DNA of 64,000 bases, taken from assembly GCF_004337985.1 (NCBI RefSeq), contig NC_043743.1:1507882-1571881 (forward strand), in the 5' to 3' direction. The notes below the pieces were generated by a model, which was not told the origin of the DNA, made no database searches, and saw only the letters and a list, made by a program, of their open reading frames with translations. Shown here piece by piece: positions 1 through 12,112 of this stretch (its first letter is position 1; every line of letters begins with the position of its first letter). Position numbers and translations under genes: made by a program. Source of the DNA: Pyricularia pennisetigena. Its lineage: Eukaryota > Ascomycota > Sordariomycetes > Magnaporthales > Pyriculariaceae.

Positions 1-41
<41 letters not shown>

Positions 42-345
42 AAAAATTAACCCAAGCTTTACCATAGTCGCCTGTTAGTACCGCTCAGAGAACCCATCCA
101 TTCTGAAGTGTGTGCGTAAATTCGCAAGCTTGAGCAACAGGCTCTAGACAAGGACGCAGATCAAGTTCATCATACTAGCGTAAAATCTATATACATTATC
201 ATACTATGATAGTGGGTATCTGCGTAAAATCATCCTATATACAGTATGCAAAGATTTGGGTTATCAATAAAAACAGGGAAGTGAAAAAAAAAAGAATCAG
301 CATGAAATAAGCTCCCAACGCAGCAGTGGACAAAGATGGTCGCGA
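1..345. other. gene-free edge with A39 tract
   Basis: The window opens with a run of 39 A. The following 300 bases are AT-rich, with a repeated TATCATACTA-like phrase near 190-210. They lie downstream of the minus-strand gene that ends at 346, so they probably hold its 3' untranslated region. I see no coding sequence or RNA gene here. Confidence 0.5.
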
Positions 346-1514
346 TTATACCCAGATAACAATCGCTGCAACGGTAGCAACCACAGGCCACCAACTAGCA
401 TGCGTTAGCAATAGTTGTGCAGCCGCCGAGTCGGCAGTGGTGCCGTTAGGTAGTGACCCGTCGATGAGAATCGTTTGCGTGCCGTTGACCTCGGCGACGT
501 TGACGACGTTCTTGTCCATCTTGTCGTATGACCCGTCGCCGACCAGCTCCTTGACGGTGCCGTTGTTCTCCTCGTCGCAGGAGCACACCTCGTACTGCTG
601 GCAGCCACACAGCACGTTCCGGGTTTCGTTACGCTGGCTGCTCGCGTTGTAGTAGTGGTAAGGATTGTGGTAGGGGTACATGTAGGCGCCGTGGTGCCAG
701 ACCCAGGGCCAAAAGGCGAGCGCTGTGCCAAGCAGGAGGAAGGGCGCAATGGTGCCTATGCGGGATCCCGACTGGTAAGGTGTCTTTGATCCACCGGCAT
801 ATACAGAGCCGCCTCCGTATGCTGGCCTAGGTCCGGAGCCACCGGAGGATACACCGCCACTGTTCGATGTCGGCGAACGTGCGCCGCTGCTACTGCTGCC
901 GCCACTATACGGTCAAGTTAGTCTTTTGGTCCGAACAGGATTTTCCAGAGTGAGGCGGTTCCAGACGCTAGGAGAGCAAAGAAACAACGTACGTGGAAGG
1001 GGATGAACTGCGGCCTCCACTGCTACGGCCTCTATTGCCAGCATCAGGAGTCAGAATATGAAACGATGAGTGTTGTCGTGAACAGAGATGAAGCAAGGAA
1101 GCCAGGCAGTCTGTTCTGATTAGACGGTAAAGAAAGATGAGGCCGAATATTGTCGTGAGGGGTAGAGATCAAGACTGAGGTTTGACCAGGTGTCTTGCGA
1201 AACAAATTCGAAGTGCTGTGTTTTTATTTCAAGGGAAATGGAACGCATGTAGGCAGACCAATGTGTGGCATGATGAATGAGAAAAGAAAGCAGCAAAAAA
1301 AGAAGAAAAAAAAAACCTACCCTCCGCTTCCACCACCGCCTCTTCCACCACCCTTACGCTTCCACAAATCGTGCGCCTCAGATGTCTCGCGCTTTTCGTA
1401 AGAGGGAAACTGGGAGTATCGAATATGCGTCGACTCCTCGTCTGAGATGGCAACGGCGTCTACCGCCGAGCCCGTTAGACAGGTGACGAAGAAAAGAAGA
1501 GTGGATGGTTTCAT
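346..1514 (-). CDS. secreted glycine-rich DUF7732-type protein
   Basis: Two exons, 1514-1321 and 904-346, join to a 250-residue protein. The donor GTAGGT follows GGAGG. The acceptor TATAG at 906-905 is preceded by a CTAAC branch site, and the join restores the frame inside a glycine run. The start is the first ATG and gives a clear signal peptide (MKPSTLLFFVTCLTGSAVDA). A Gly/Ser-rich linker follows, then a hydrophobic segment (IAPFLLLGTALAFWPWVW), a Tyr/His-rich patch (YPYHNPYHYYN) and a conserved-looking CGCQQYEVCSCDEE cysteine cluster. The C-terminus is hydrophobic and could be a membrane anchor or GPI signal. The architecture matches a widespread uncharacterised fungal family that I remember as DUF7732. 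Its function is unknown. The 416-nt intron is long for this genome, so a further small exon cannot be excluded. Confidence 0.75.
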
Positions 1515-2923
1515 TGTGTTTGCTGTTTTTTTTTTAATTTTTTTTTATGTGATGTCCTTTTTTCAGGGTTGATCCGTTTCTGTTGATGGACCGCAATTAA
1601 AATATTTCGATATGTAGTTTTGTGGTTCTAGGTTCTATGTTGTAGGTTGTAGGTTGCAAAGTAGACAAGAATGGATGGACCCTTGAAATTGAAATGAAGA
1701 AAATAAAGTGCAGCGTATCCCTGTGGTTTTTTTATCTCTTTTGCAGAATGAAACAAACTGGAAGGAGGGGGGCTAGTAACTCATCATTTCACTGCGTTCG
1801 GTTGGATGACGGGGCTATGCTTGCATTGTCAGTCCACAGCCCTACGACAACCATTCAATTAGGCTTATTTAACCTTGCGCCGGATGTGAAAAAAAAAAAC
1901 ATTGTTAAGCCGCAGCCTGGAAACCCGCCACCCAAGCTCATTTGTTGGCGTTACACAACGGACATCATTGACATCAACAAGTGTGACCAGTTGGTCCCTA
2001 TTTTTTCTTAACACCCCAGATCCTCCCTTTCCCGGTAAGCGGGTGGCGACAGTTGGAACCCCGGATGTCTGATGTCACTTTGTCGCCAGTCCCAACCCAG
2101 CGATGGCCGAAAAGTCCGGACATCGATCCACTCGCACACATGGCAAACAACTGGCTACAGATTTCTTATGCCATCGATGTCTGTCTGGAAGCACAATATT
2201 GGTGCGGCCACACGCGCCATTGTCTCTCTAGAAGCAGCTTGGGGTGCTGGAAAATTGGTTGACATGTAGAGGCTGTGTGCATTGCCTAACCTCCACATGA
2301 CCGCCTTAGTGCAGCTCCAACTAACAAACCAACAGCCATTGAACTTTTGGAACTCATCTTTAGAGGCTTAGGGTCGCTTGGTTTAGTTGGTAAGCACCAA
2401 TTTACTAGCGTTGCTTGAATATGCGCCATGCACTTTTTCTTCTTCTTGTATGCTTGGCTGACAACCAGAAATGCTGACCCTATCTTTGATTTGCCCTACC
2501 CAACATTCATCATTGACTTCGTTCAGGCACAAATAGACATCAGGCAATCGGATGACCTACGGGTATTGGTGGGTCGCTGTGGAGAAGAATTCCAAATTCC
2601 CCCGGCACCGAGCACTGCAGGATCTGAGCGTGTTTCTCTGTGGCAGTGCAATGGGAACCCGCGTGACCGATCCCAGCCACTTTAGACTTTGAACAAACAC
2701 TGTAGCGAAAGCTTCCAAGCCTTCTTCTAGCAGCTGGAGGGACCGAGAGCCTCGCTAACCCCACATAAACGTCCTCACTATCGCCTTGGCATACTCTTGG
2801 TATACTTTGTAGATTTTGCACTTTTGCGAGCAGAGTTCCTCAACTTATCGACCAAACATATCGCAATGACTCTTGTGCCGGATATCTCTTGATACGGGCC
2901 CCATTCCAATCAATCGTCAAACC
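1515..2923. promoter_or_regulatory. divergent intergenic region, 1.4 kb
   Basis: This stretch separates two divergently transcribed genes, so it should hold both promoters. It contains T-rich runs near 1528-1546 and short direct repeats of TTGTAGG near 1640-1660. Open frames at 1694-2011, 2053-2262 and 2540-2821 show no recognisable domain, so I do not call them genes. Confidence 0.45.
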
Positions 2924-4378
2924 ATGGCTGCCAACAACGGCGGTAATTCAGAACGCGATCTACAGGACCGCTTAAACGCTCTCAAGCGAGGCTCAGTAAC
3001 CCAGGATGTCGCGCCAAAGTAAATCTGACTCTTGTTTCCGAACCCCTCACCTTTTCTTTTCCTACCGCATCATGAGTTCATCGTTAAAATCCGACTTGTT
3101 CCGGTTGGTCTTACGGAGGCTAAAAGAAATATATAAAAAAAACCACAACCCTCCAGACCAATAGTGACACGCACATTACCGCTCGCCGACCCCAGGCAGG
3201 ACGTCCTCTCCGATAGGCTTCGCGCCCTGCGGAACCAGTCTTCTTCTGATGGCGGCTCATCATCTGCCACATTGAAAACTTCTGGTAGCACCGCAGGAAG
3301 CCAGGTTGGAAGGCAGCCCAGCTCGTCGATGCCAGGACCGCCCCTGCCCCTGACTTCTGCTCCAGTCGCGGCAGGGACGGAACCAGGGGAAGACGAGGAC
3401 GGTGATGAGGATGGTTTCATGTCTGACCTGGAGGACGACGGGACGCTCGAGGAATTTTTGGAAGACCTTGAGCTGGACCTCGAGGAGGGTAACGATGAGG
3501 GATCGAATCAGCGGCCACCGTCGGATCCTGTTGACCGCGGAGATGACGCCGAGGACGATGCCAAGCGCATAGCAGCTGTCCTGGCGCGTATCGGAAAAGA
3601 CGGTTCTGCCCTACCGCCGAGACGTCCGTCAGGACACAATGTAGAAAGACGACCCGGTGTAGAGGGTGTTGATGCAGCGGGTGGCAGTGCCGGTGATGAC
3701 TCTGAGGATGACAAGAAGAACGAGCTCGAGGCGCAAAATATCGTTTCACAGGCATTTGACGAAGCCAAGTTCGACAGGGAGAACTCGAAACCACTGGACG
3801 AAAGCAGCGAGCAAATGCCGCTTTCGTCGCACGGGAATTTATCCACGTCACATGAGCAGGATGCAAGGCGGCCCGACGACGATCAAGCCTCTCCATTGGA
3901 CGACGCACCGACAGCCGCCAGAGATTGCTTGTCACTCCCTGCGGTGCCCGACTCCCTACCGGGCCCAGCACCAACCACAACCGCCAGCATCACAACGGCC
4001 ACCCCTGAGACAGGCGACGATTTCGAATCCGACATCAGCCGCAGGCTCGCGGCGCTCAGAGGTCTCGACGGCTCCGAAAGCGGCGGCGGCGGCGGCGGCC
4101 TCGCCCTCCCCTCGGCCCCCTCATTCCAGCCAGCCGCCAAAAGCAACGAGTCCAAGGTAAAGAGCACGGGCGCCTACACCGACGAGGATCAGGACGGCTG
4201 GTGCATCGTCTGTCTCGAAGACGCCACCAGCATGTGCGTCGGCTGCGATGGCGATGCCTACTGCGAGGGCTGCTGGAGGGACATGCACCTTGGTCCCGTG
4301 GCTGCCTTTGATGGCAGTCACAAGCGTCTGGCTTTTGTCAAGGAAAGGAAAAAGAAGCGCGTGCTACTTGCGGCTTAG
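2924..4378 (+). CDS. ANCHR-like B-box zinc-finger protein with MIM1-like motifs
   Basis: Exon 1 (2924-3018) and exon 2 (3157-4378) join in frame to 438 residues. The donor is AAA/GTAAAT and the acceptor CTCCAG. The start is the ATG in the context ACCATGG. The C-terminus has a B-box-type zinc site in the order C381, C384, C392, C395, C401, C404, H409, H420, as in the ANCHR/ZFYVE19 B-box family. The rest is acidic and predicted disordered. Three segments resemble the MIT-interacting motif MIM1 ([DE]xxLxxRLxxL[KR]): residues 10-21 (ERDLQDRLNALK), 46-57 (QDVLSDRLRALR) and 322-333 (ESDISRRLAALR). Human ANCHR binds VPS4 through MIM1 motifs and delays abscission in the NoCut checkpoint. A role with ESCRT-III/Vps4 is therefore inferred here and not shown. 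No FYVE domain is visible. Confidence 0.8.
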
Positions 4379-4405
4379 CTGCTTGGTTTTGACTGCTCTT
4401 CGAAT

Positions 4406-4447
<42 letters not shown>

Positions 4448-4804
4448 CACAATGCAAAAAATGGCCAATGAAATTTACACAAGAGGGAGGCGACCATCCC
4501 AAAACCCAGCATCGAAATACAATTGCTAAATGAAAATCCCGGTTCTGTACGCCCAATTTCCCAGCCTTTCCTTGAATGCCAAAACAGAAACCTTACGAAC
4601 TGATAGGGGTATTGAGAGGCGCTACCGGAGTAGTACCCTCGACTCCTCCAATGAACAAATTATTAATAAGGGAAAAAAAGACGCTGGGAGGAAAGTATGA
4701 GAAAACAGCAATATCCATCAAACCACATTCCAAAAAGGCCGTATAGTGACGATGAGTAGAAACCCCCCCCTCCCCCCCAAACTAACACCACCTCATGCGT
4801 TTGA
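4379..4804. other. convergent 3' region with T40 tract
   Basis: This is the short spacer between the 3' ends of two converging genes. It holds a 40-nt T run (4408-4447), 29 nt after the stop codon of the plus-strand gene. It should contain both polyadenylation regions. No gene is visible. Confidence 0.55.
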
Positions 4805-6565
4805 TTAGTTGTCACCATTTTCCTGGTTTGAAGCCTGGCCAGACCTGCCAGTGATGTCCTGCCATGTCGCACCAAACCTCCGGCCCGTGCTTGCAAGCAG
4901 ACCCTCCTCCTCGTCGGCCTCGGCCTCTTCGTCCAACTCGCTCATGTTTAGTTTAGGCGTACGGAATAGCGACGTCACAAGAACAATGAGGAATACTGCC
5001 AGGAAAGCAACCTGCGCCCAAAAGTCAACGGCACCAAAAACGGGCCAGTTCAACGTAACACGATTGAGGAAGGTTGACATGACCGATGGTGTGCAGATGT
5101 CCTTGGCCAGAGATTCCTTGAACTCCTCAGAACACGGCCTTACCATCTCTGGGTGCTCCGAGCAGTCGGGCTGCTTGCCGTGAGCAGGTGGCTCTGCAGT
5201 GCAGAATGTCTGCGTGCCGTAGATCGAATACTGAGGGGCAACCATCATCGCAATAGCATAGTTGATGCCCAGTATTATGAGCGCCATCATAACAGTAGCG
5301 ATGAGGATGGCCTGCGGCGCTGTCCTACCACGCCTGATCTGGAAGATTTGGACCCAGAGGAAGCGAATGCCAACCGTTGCAAGTCCCGAGATGGAGCTGC
5401 TGAAGAAGAAAAGCACCAAAAATGCCATGATGATATAATCCACAGGGAAAGCCTTTGCTGCCTCGAGGAAGAGCCAGTTGACAGGCTGGAAGATCTTGAT
5501 CTGCCCGAGGATGTAACCGCAGTGACCTTTACAGAGTGAGTTGGAGGCCTTGTCGATTGTGGTGATAAGCATCGAGACCCAAACAATGACCGAGACGAGC
5601 AGGAGCAGGACACCGCCGACCAACTTTAGAGGTCGAAAGACGGCGCAGATCTTGGTCCATGCCCTGTATACGAAACTGCGCCCCTCGCCCTGAGCCTCCG
5701 CGGCCAGTCGTGCGCGGCGCACAAGAGTGCGTTCCTCTCGCACCAGAGATTCGAGCTCGCGCCTGTCCTTGCTAGACATTTCATCGTGGTTACCTCCGCT
5801 GCGAAGTTCGAGCTGACGCTGCCGCTCGCGATTCCTCTCAAGGGCAGAAGCTGTAGTCTCGGATAGCTGCGGCGCCGAGATGGATGGCGCCGATTTAATG
5901 AATGAAATTGGCAGCAAGGCCAGGCCTGAGCTGGTGTACAGAACATAGAGCAAAGTACCCAGGCACACGAGCAAGCCAACAGCAAAGGTCAAAGCCTTCT
6001 CTCCCTTGTTAGCAGCCAGCAGCCGCTTGAAATAGTCCAGATCCAGGTGTCCACCCTTCTGGTTGCCCGCGGCTGGCACAAAGAATCCCACGAAAAAGAG
6101 AATCAGCACAAGGATTATAAAGACCGACGTATACTTGAAAGCCCCCCAGAGCTTGGCCCCGGTGCTGCGCGTGCCTTCCTCCTCCTCGACTTCGTCATAT
6201 TCCTCGTACCAGAAATAGGCAAAGGGGATGACAATCAGACAAAGCAGGGCATCAAGGCTGTAGAGCGAATAATACACAATCTGGAGAGTGCGTAGCATTC
6301 CAGCCACGTGCTCTGGCGTCGCCCATTCTTTCTTGACACCGAGGTGCACCGAGGTGGTTGAGGATACGAGGGCGATATCGACTGGGAGGAGCAGAACGGT
6401 GGCCAGCAGAGCTGTTAAGCTGACCACTGCAACTGTGTTGACAACTGCAGATCTCTCGCGTGGCGCCTGCCAGGTGAATGTGGTGACGATTGCAGCGAAG
6501 AGCGCCAGGCCGACGGCCACGGCGTATGCAATCCAGATCAAGCTGGTTTGAAGATAGGGTGCCAT
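4805..6565 (-). CDS. LMBR1-domain protein, probable lysosomal/vacuolar cobalamin transporter (LMBD1-like)
   Basis: An uninterrupted frame of 586 residues from the ATG at 6565. The N-terminus ([20 protein letters not shown]) and overall layout match the fungal family annotated as probable lysosomal cobalamin transporter, homologous to human LMBD1 (540 residues). About nine hydrophobic segments are visible. Between the fifth and sixth lies a basic/acidic cytosolic loop with a coiled-coil-like stretch rich in Arg and Glu, around residues 240-300. The C-terminal tail is acidic ([13 protein letters not shown]). Human LMBD1 works with ABCD4 in cobalamin release from lysosomes. Many fungi do not use cobalamin, so the substrate in this organism is uncertain and the protein may have another vacuolar role. 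It converges with the ANCHR-like gene and diverges from CFT1. Confidence 0.88.
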   Translation of the reverse strand: MAPYLQTSLIWIAYAVAVGLALFAAIVTTFTWQAPRERSAVVNTVAVVSLTALLATVLLLPVDIALVSSTTSVHLGVKKEWATPEHVAGMLRTLQIVYYSLYSLDALLCLIVIPFAYFWYEEYDEVEEEEGTRSTGAKLWGAFKYTSVFIILVLILFFVGFFVPAAGNQKGGHLDLDYFKRLLAANKGEKALTFAVGLLVCLGTLLYVLYTSSGLALLPISFIKSAPSISAPQLSETTASALERNRERQRQLELRSGGNHDEMSSKDRRELESLVREERTLVRRARLAAEAQGEGRSFVYRAWTKICAVFRPLKLVGGVLLLLVSVIVWVSMLITTIDKASNSLCKGHCGYILGQIKIFQPVNWLFLEAAKAFPVDYIIMAFLVLFFFSSSISGLATVGIRFLWVQIFQIRRGRTAPQAILIATVMMALIILGINYAIAMMVAPQYSIYGTQTFCTAEPPAHGKQPDCSEHPEMVRPCSEEFKESLAKDICTPSVMSTFLNRVTLNWPVFGAVDFWAQVAFLAVFLIVLVTSLFRTPKLNMSELDEEAEADEEEGLLASTGRRFGATWQDITGRSGQASNQENGDN

Positions 6566-7320
6566 TTTGGCTGATGAAAAAGACGGCAGATAGGGCTGCG
6601 CTTCGAATTATTTGAGCCGAGACAGTATGAGATAGTTACAAAGCGGTCTTGGTTAGGTGAAGCAATTGCTGATTAGTCTCATCCGTTCTTGGGGCCAGTT
6701 GCCGTCGCGATGTAGGTAATCGAAGCCCGCGAGCTTGTTTCTTCGTGGAAATACCGATTGGTGAAATTGGCAGTCGATCGAATCCGAGGGGAGCTGCTTT
6801 TGTTTGACAACAAGAATCTTGGTGACGCGGCCGGCGCTCAAAAATGCAATCAAATCGAGTGCATGGGTTGGACGTTGGGTAGGATTGTTGAAGGTTGCTC
6901 AACCTGAAAAAAGAAGTAACGTAAAAGAATGAGAAACGAGCGTTGGATCACGATTATGGGTAGGTAGGTAGCGCCGTTGCCTACATGCATGCGCTCGAGT
7001 CTGTGACGCAATGATGTGTTTGCGGTTTGCTAGCACAGAGGGTACCTCGGGTACTTATCGAATGAGTGCTTGCATGAAATACAGCTTGTACAGGCACCTC
7101 GTGTGCACGTCAAGTCCTATAGGAGACATGATTGGCCAGCTCGCAGAGCTCTAGTGAATGTGGGGCAACGAGCCAACTCCACTCAAGCTCAAACGCAGCG
7201 CGACAGAACGTCGGGTTTGGAAAGACGCGACTGGATTGGAATAATTCAAAGTCGCAGGACAAGCAACACACTACCAGCAGAACCTCAACCGGCCGGGTCA
7301 ATGCGAGCGCCAATTCAGTC
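6566..7320. promoter_or_regulatory. shared divergent promoter of the LMBD1-like gene and CFT1
   Basis: These 755 bases separate two divergent housekeeping genes. A TAGGTAGGTAG run lies near 6960. An open reading frame runs upstream of the CFT1 start from about 7132, but the conserved N-terminus begins at 7321, so I treat the upstream part as 5' leader. No TATA element stands out. Confidence 0.5.
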
Positions 7321-10300
7321 ATGCAGTGCTATACGGAGCTGACGCCGCCGTCCGCCGTCACGCACTCGCTGACACTACCCTTTATATCGCCCAAATCGAA
7401 CAACCTCGTTGTCGCAAAGTCGTCGCTGCTGCAGATATTCGCAACCAGACTCGTCCCCGCCGAGCTCGACGGCACTTCTCAGGCTGCCAAGACCACGCAT
7501 AACTATGACACCAAGCTCAACGATGACGAAGGCCTTGAGGCTTCATTTCTCGGTGGTGATGCAGCTATAATACGATCCGATCGCAACCACACCAAGCTTG
7601 TCCTCGTCGCTGAGTTCCCACTCTCGGGTACCATCACAGGCTTGGCCAGGGTCAAGGCGAACGCTGCAAAGAATAGCAATGAGAACAGTGCATGCAGTAG
7701 CAGTAGCGGAGGCGATTTTCTCTTGATTGCTTTCAAGGATGCCAAGCTCAGCCTCGTCGAGTGGGATCCGGACCGGCGGTCTCTGGAGACGATATCCATA
7801 CACTACTATGAACAAAACGAGCTTCAAAGTAGTCCGTGGGCAGCCCCGCTCAGCGACCACGTCAACTTTCTTGTTGCGGATCCAGGGAGCAGGTGCGCTG
7901 CCCTCAAATTTGGCGCGAGGAGTCTGGCCATCATACCCTTCAAGCAAGCTGATGGGGACATTGGCATGGACGACTGGGACGAAGAGCTGGACGGTCCCCG
8001 CCCGGCGCAGGAAAAGCCGGCAACGGCTGCTACAAATGGAACTACTGACAACGTAGTAGAAGATACACCATATACACCATCATTTGTGCTTCGCCTGCCA
8101 AATCTTGATCCTGCTCTCCTCCACCCCGTGCACCTCGCCTTCTTGTACGAATATCGCGAGCCTACCTTTGGCATCCTGTCTTCCAACGTCACGCCTTCGA
8201 ATTATCTGGCCCGGAAAGACCACCTAACCTACACCGTTTTCACCCTCGATCTCCAACAAAAGGCCTCTACCACCATTCTCTCAGTTGGTGGACTTCCCAA
8301 AGATCTGACCCGTGTCATTGCCCTCCCAGCTCCTGTTGGGGGTGCCCTTCTTGTGGGCTCCAACGAGCTGATACATATCGACCAGTCAGGCAAAGCCAAT
8401 GGCGTAGCTGTCAACCCAATGACGAAGGTGTGCACATCCTTTAGTCTGGCTGATCAATCAGACCTCGCCCTGCGACTTGAGGGTTGCATAATCAACGTTC
8501 TCTCTGCCGAGGATGGTCAATTTATAATTGTTCTGAACGATGGAAGGCTGGCGACTTTAGTGTTTCACATCGACGGAAGGACCGTCTCCGGCTTAAAAGT
8601 CAAGCTGGTTGCCCCCGAAGCCGGTGGCCACCTGCTGCAGACCTCGGTGACGTGCCTCACTAGGCTGGGTAGGAATGCTATGTTTGCCGGAAGCGATCGA
8701 GGCGACTCGGTTGTATTTGGCTGGAGCAGGAAACACAGCCAAGTGTCTAAACGGAAACCGAAAATACAGGACCCTGACCTCGACCTGGACATTGACTATG
8801 ACGACCTTGAGGATGAGGAAGACGATGACGACGATGATTTATATGCCGACACAGAAAAGACAAAGGCCACCGCCAGCGCCTCCACGGGCCAAACCAAGCC
8901 GGATGATCTCATCTTCAGGCTCCATGACCGGATGGTGAGCATTGCCCCTATCCGAGATATGACATTCGGCAAACACCCGCCACCCACCGACGCCGAGCGC
9001 AACACGAAAGACCCGACAGCTGTGCAGAGCGAGCTGCAGCTGGTCGCCGTAGTTGGCAGGGATAAGGCATCTTCTCTTGCCATCATAAACAGAGAGATAA
9101 CCCCGGTTAGTATCGGGCGGTTCGAGTTTCCAGAGGCAAGAGGTCTATGGACTCTGTCTACACAAAAGCCCCTCCCGAAGCCACTACAAGCAAGCAACAA
9201 GAACCCAAAGACCGCTGCCGCTACTGAGTCCATCCTCTCCGAGCAGTATGACCAGTACATGATAGTGGCCAAGGAGGACGATGATGGTTTCGAAACCTCG
9301 GATGTCTACGCTCTCACAGCAGCAGGTTTTGAGACGCTCAGCGGTACTGAATTTGAACCTGCAGCCGGTTTCACCATTGAGGCTGGAACCATGGGAGACC
9401 ACACCAAGATTATCCAAGTCCTCAAGTCTGAGGTCAGATGTTATGATGGGGGTGAGTGTGCTGCGTCGACTTGAAAGATACAAAAGGACGAAATTGAGAT
9501 GTGAACATCAACTAACTACTGGATGTAAAGACTTGGGGCTTACCCAGATCATTCCTATGCTGGATGAAGAAACCGGCCATGAGCCTCGCGCAACGAGTGC
9601 CAGCATAGCGGACCCGTATCTACTCATTATTCGGGATGACTCGAGTGCCTTTATAGCTCACGTCAACGAGGATAGCGAGATTGAGGAGATTGAGAAAGAA
9701 GACAAGATCATATCATCAACCAAGTGGTCGGCGGGTTGCCTCTACGCCGACGCCAGGGGTGCTTTTGCGGCTACACAGCAGAGTACCAAGGGTCCGAAAG
9801 CGACTCCGACTATCATGATGTTTCTTCTGAGCGCTGCTGGTGCTCTTTATGTAGGTTGGACCTTGTAGCCTGGCGGCGTGGCTTGGTTGATATGGCTGGC
9901 TGACTGACCACTCCCAGATCTACGCACTCCCGGACATCTCGAAGCCGGTGTATGTTGCCGAGGGCCTTTGCTACGTCCCTCCCTATCTTTCTGCGGACTA
10001 CACTGCGAGGAAAGGAATGGCTAGGGAAACCATCAGCGAAATCCTTGTGACGGACCTGGGCGATACTGTTTTCAAGTCCCCACATGTTATTCTTCGCCAT
10101 TCCAACCATGACTTGACAATCTACGAACCGTATAGGATCGCAGAGAACTCCCAAAGTCTGGCCAAGACCCTCCGGCTCCGGAAGCTACCCAATCCAGCGG
10201 TAGCCAAGGCACCGGAGGCGACAAACTCTGAAGACCCACCACTCATGTCGCGCAACATGCCTCTCAGGGCCTGTGCCAACATTGCCGGCTACAGCGCTGT

Positions 10301-11906
10301 TTTCATGCCTGGCCATTCTCCTAGCTTCATTATCAAGTCTTCCAAATCCACGCCAAAGGTCATCGGCCTACGAGGCTCCGGTGTCCGGGCTATGAGCTCA
10401 TTCCATACGGAAGGGTGCGAACGCGGCTTCATCTACGCCGACTCTGCAGGTGTTGCACGCGTTGCTCAGATTCCGAAAGACACCAGCTTCTCAGAGCTTG
10501 GGCTCTCAGTCAAGAAGGTCCCACTTGGCATTGATGCCGATGGGATCGCATACCACTCGCCTTCTGGTGTATATGTCTTGACGTGCAGCTACTGGGAGCC
10601 TTTTGAGCTCCCAAAGGACGACGACTATCATCGCGAGTGGGCAAAGGAGAATATCAGTTTCAAGCCCATGGTTGAGCGGAGTGTGCTCAAGGTTATCAAC
10701 CCTGTCAATTGGAGCGATATCTGGACCGAGGAATTTGAACAACACGAAGTCGCCATGTGTATCCGCTCGCTGAACCTCGAGGTCAGCCAGTCGACCAACG
10801 AACGGAGGCAACTCATCACGGTCGGCACGGCGATGTGCAAAGGCGAGGATCTACCAGTCCGCGGCGGAATATATGTCTTTGACCTGGCCAGCGTTGTTCC
10901 GCAGAAAGGACGGCCCGAAACGGACAAGAAATTAAAACAGGTCGCAAAAGAGGAGATCCCGCGTGGCGCAGTCACGTCCCTCTCGGAGATCGGCACTCAG
11001 GGCTTGATGATGGTCGCGCAAGGCCAGAAGACGCTCGTGAGGGGTCTGCAAGAGGACGGGAAACTGCCGCCGGTTGCTTTCATGGACATGAACTGCTACG
11101 TCACGTGCGTCAAGGAGTTGGCTGGGACGGGTCTCTGCGTGATGGCAGATGCTTTCAAGGGAGTCTGGTTCTGTGGGTACACTGAGGGGCCGTACAAGAT
11201 GATGCTCTTTGGCAAGAGCAGCACCAATCTCGAATGCATGAACGTGGATTTGCTTCCTGATGGCAAGGACTTGTTGATCGTGGCAGCTGATTCTGATGGG
11301 AACCTGCATGTGCTGCAATTCGATCCCGAACGTAAGTTTAACTGAGGCATATTCCCGTCTCGTTTTTGTCTCTCTTGTCAGCAATAGGTATGCTAAACAT
11401 GGACTACAGATCCGAAATCACTTCAAGGCCACCTGCTACTCAACCGCACGACCTTTAGCACCGGCGCTCACCACCCCCAGAAGTCGCTGCTATTGCCTAC
11501 CACGGACCCCCGCCCGTCAACGAATCAGCCTTCTTCGGATGCGGAGCGGCAACACATCTTGATGGCATCGCCAACGGGCGTCCTGGCCGCAGTGCAGCCC
11601 CTCTCGCAGAGCACATACACGCGCCTGTCGGCACTCGCGTCGAATCTGATGGCTTCAGTACCGCACCACGCTGCTCTGAACCCCAAGGCGTACCGGCTGC
11701 CTCCAACCTCGACGCGGAATCAGGTTGCGGCGGTGGACATCTCGGTGGGTAGGGCTGTGGTCGACGGGAGCCTGCTTGCGCGCTGGGCCGAGCTGGCTTC
11801 GGGGAGGAGAGCTGAGGTGGCTGGCCGTGCTGGGTTCTCGGGCGCTGCCGAGGTTAGGTCTGAATTGGAGGCTGTTCTGGGGTGGTCTATAATGTCGTAC
11901 TTTTGA
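7321..11906 (+). CDS. CFT1: CFT1, CPSF160-like subunit of the cleavage and polyadenylation factor
   Basis: Four exons (7321-9451, 9531-9850, 9918-11331, 11410-11906) join in frame to 1453 residues. The introns are 79, 67 and 78 nt, with donors GTGAGT, GTAGGT and GTAAGT. The chosen start gives MQCYTELTPPSAVTHSLTLP, the typical fungal Cft1 N-terminus; the open frame extends upstream but looks non-conserved. The protein has the long beta-propeller layout of the CPSF-A/MMS1 family, and the last third matches the CPSF A-subunit region (DGKDLLIVAADSDGNLHVLQ, then GHLLLNRTTFSTGA). An acidic low-complexity loop lies at about residues 483-515, rich in Asp and Glu. In yeast and humans this subunit is the scaffold of the nuclear pre-mRNA 3'-end processing complex and helps read the AAUAAA-type signal. 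Family assignment is firm; exact ends rest on splice logic. Confidence 0.93.
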
Positions 11907-12112
11907 ACGAATGGACAATTTACAAATTTCGTAACGTTCCAACTGTAGTCTGCTTCTTTGTTGCAAATGACGATTTGCTGTGTTGCGAGCCGTAGCAGCC
12001 GCCGCAGTAATCTGTGTATCCTGTTTTTGCATGTAATAATAAGTTGAACCAAATTGGGTTTGTAACATTAAAGGGTGCTTGAGAAGGCTGCCTTGGAATA
12101 CTATTCATAATC
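11907..12112. other. short convergent 3' region
   Basis: About 200 bases separate the stop codons of CFT1 and the oxidoreductase. The two transcripts probably overlap or end back to back here. No gene is visible. Confidence 0.5.

Noticed and set aside
2370..2430. A-box-like TGGTTTAGTTGG
   Set aside because: No B box within tRNA distance and no cloverleaf pairing.
3417..3980. 187-codon minus-strand frame
   Set aside because: Antisense shadow of the ANCHR-like gene; repetitive composition and no domain.
7132..7320. 63-codon N-terminal extension of CFT1
   Set aside because: The typical Cft1 N-terminus starts at 7321; the upstream part is Ser/Asn-rich and likely leader sequence.
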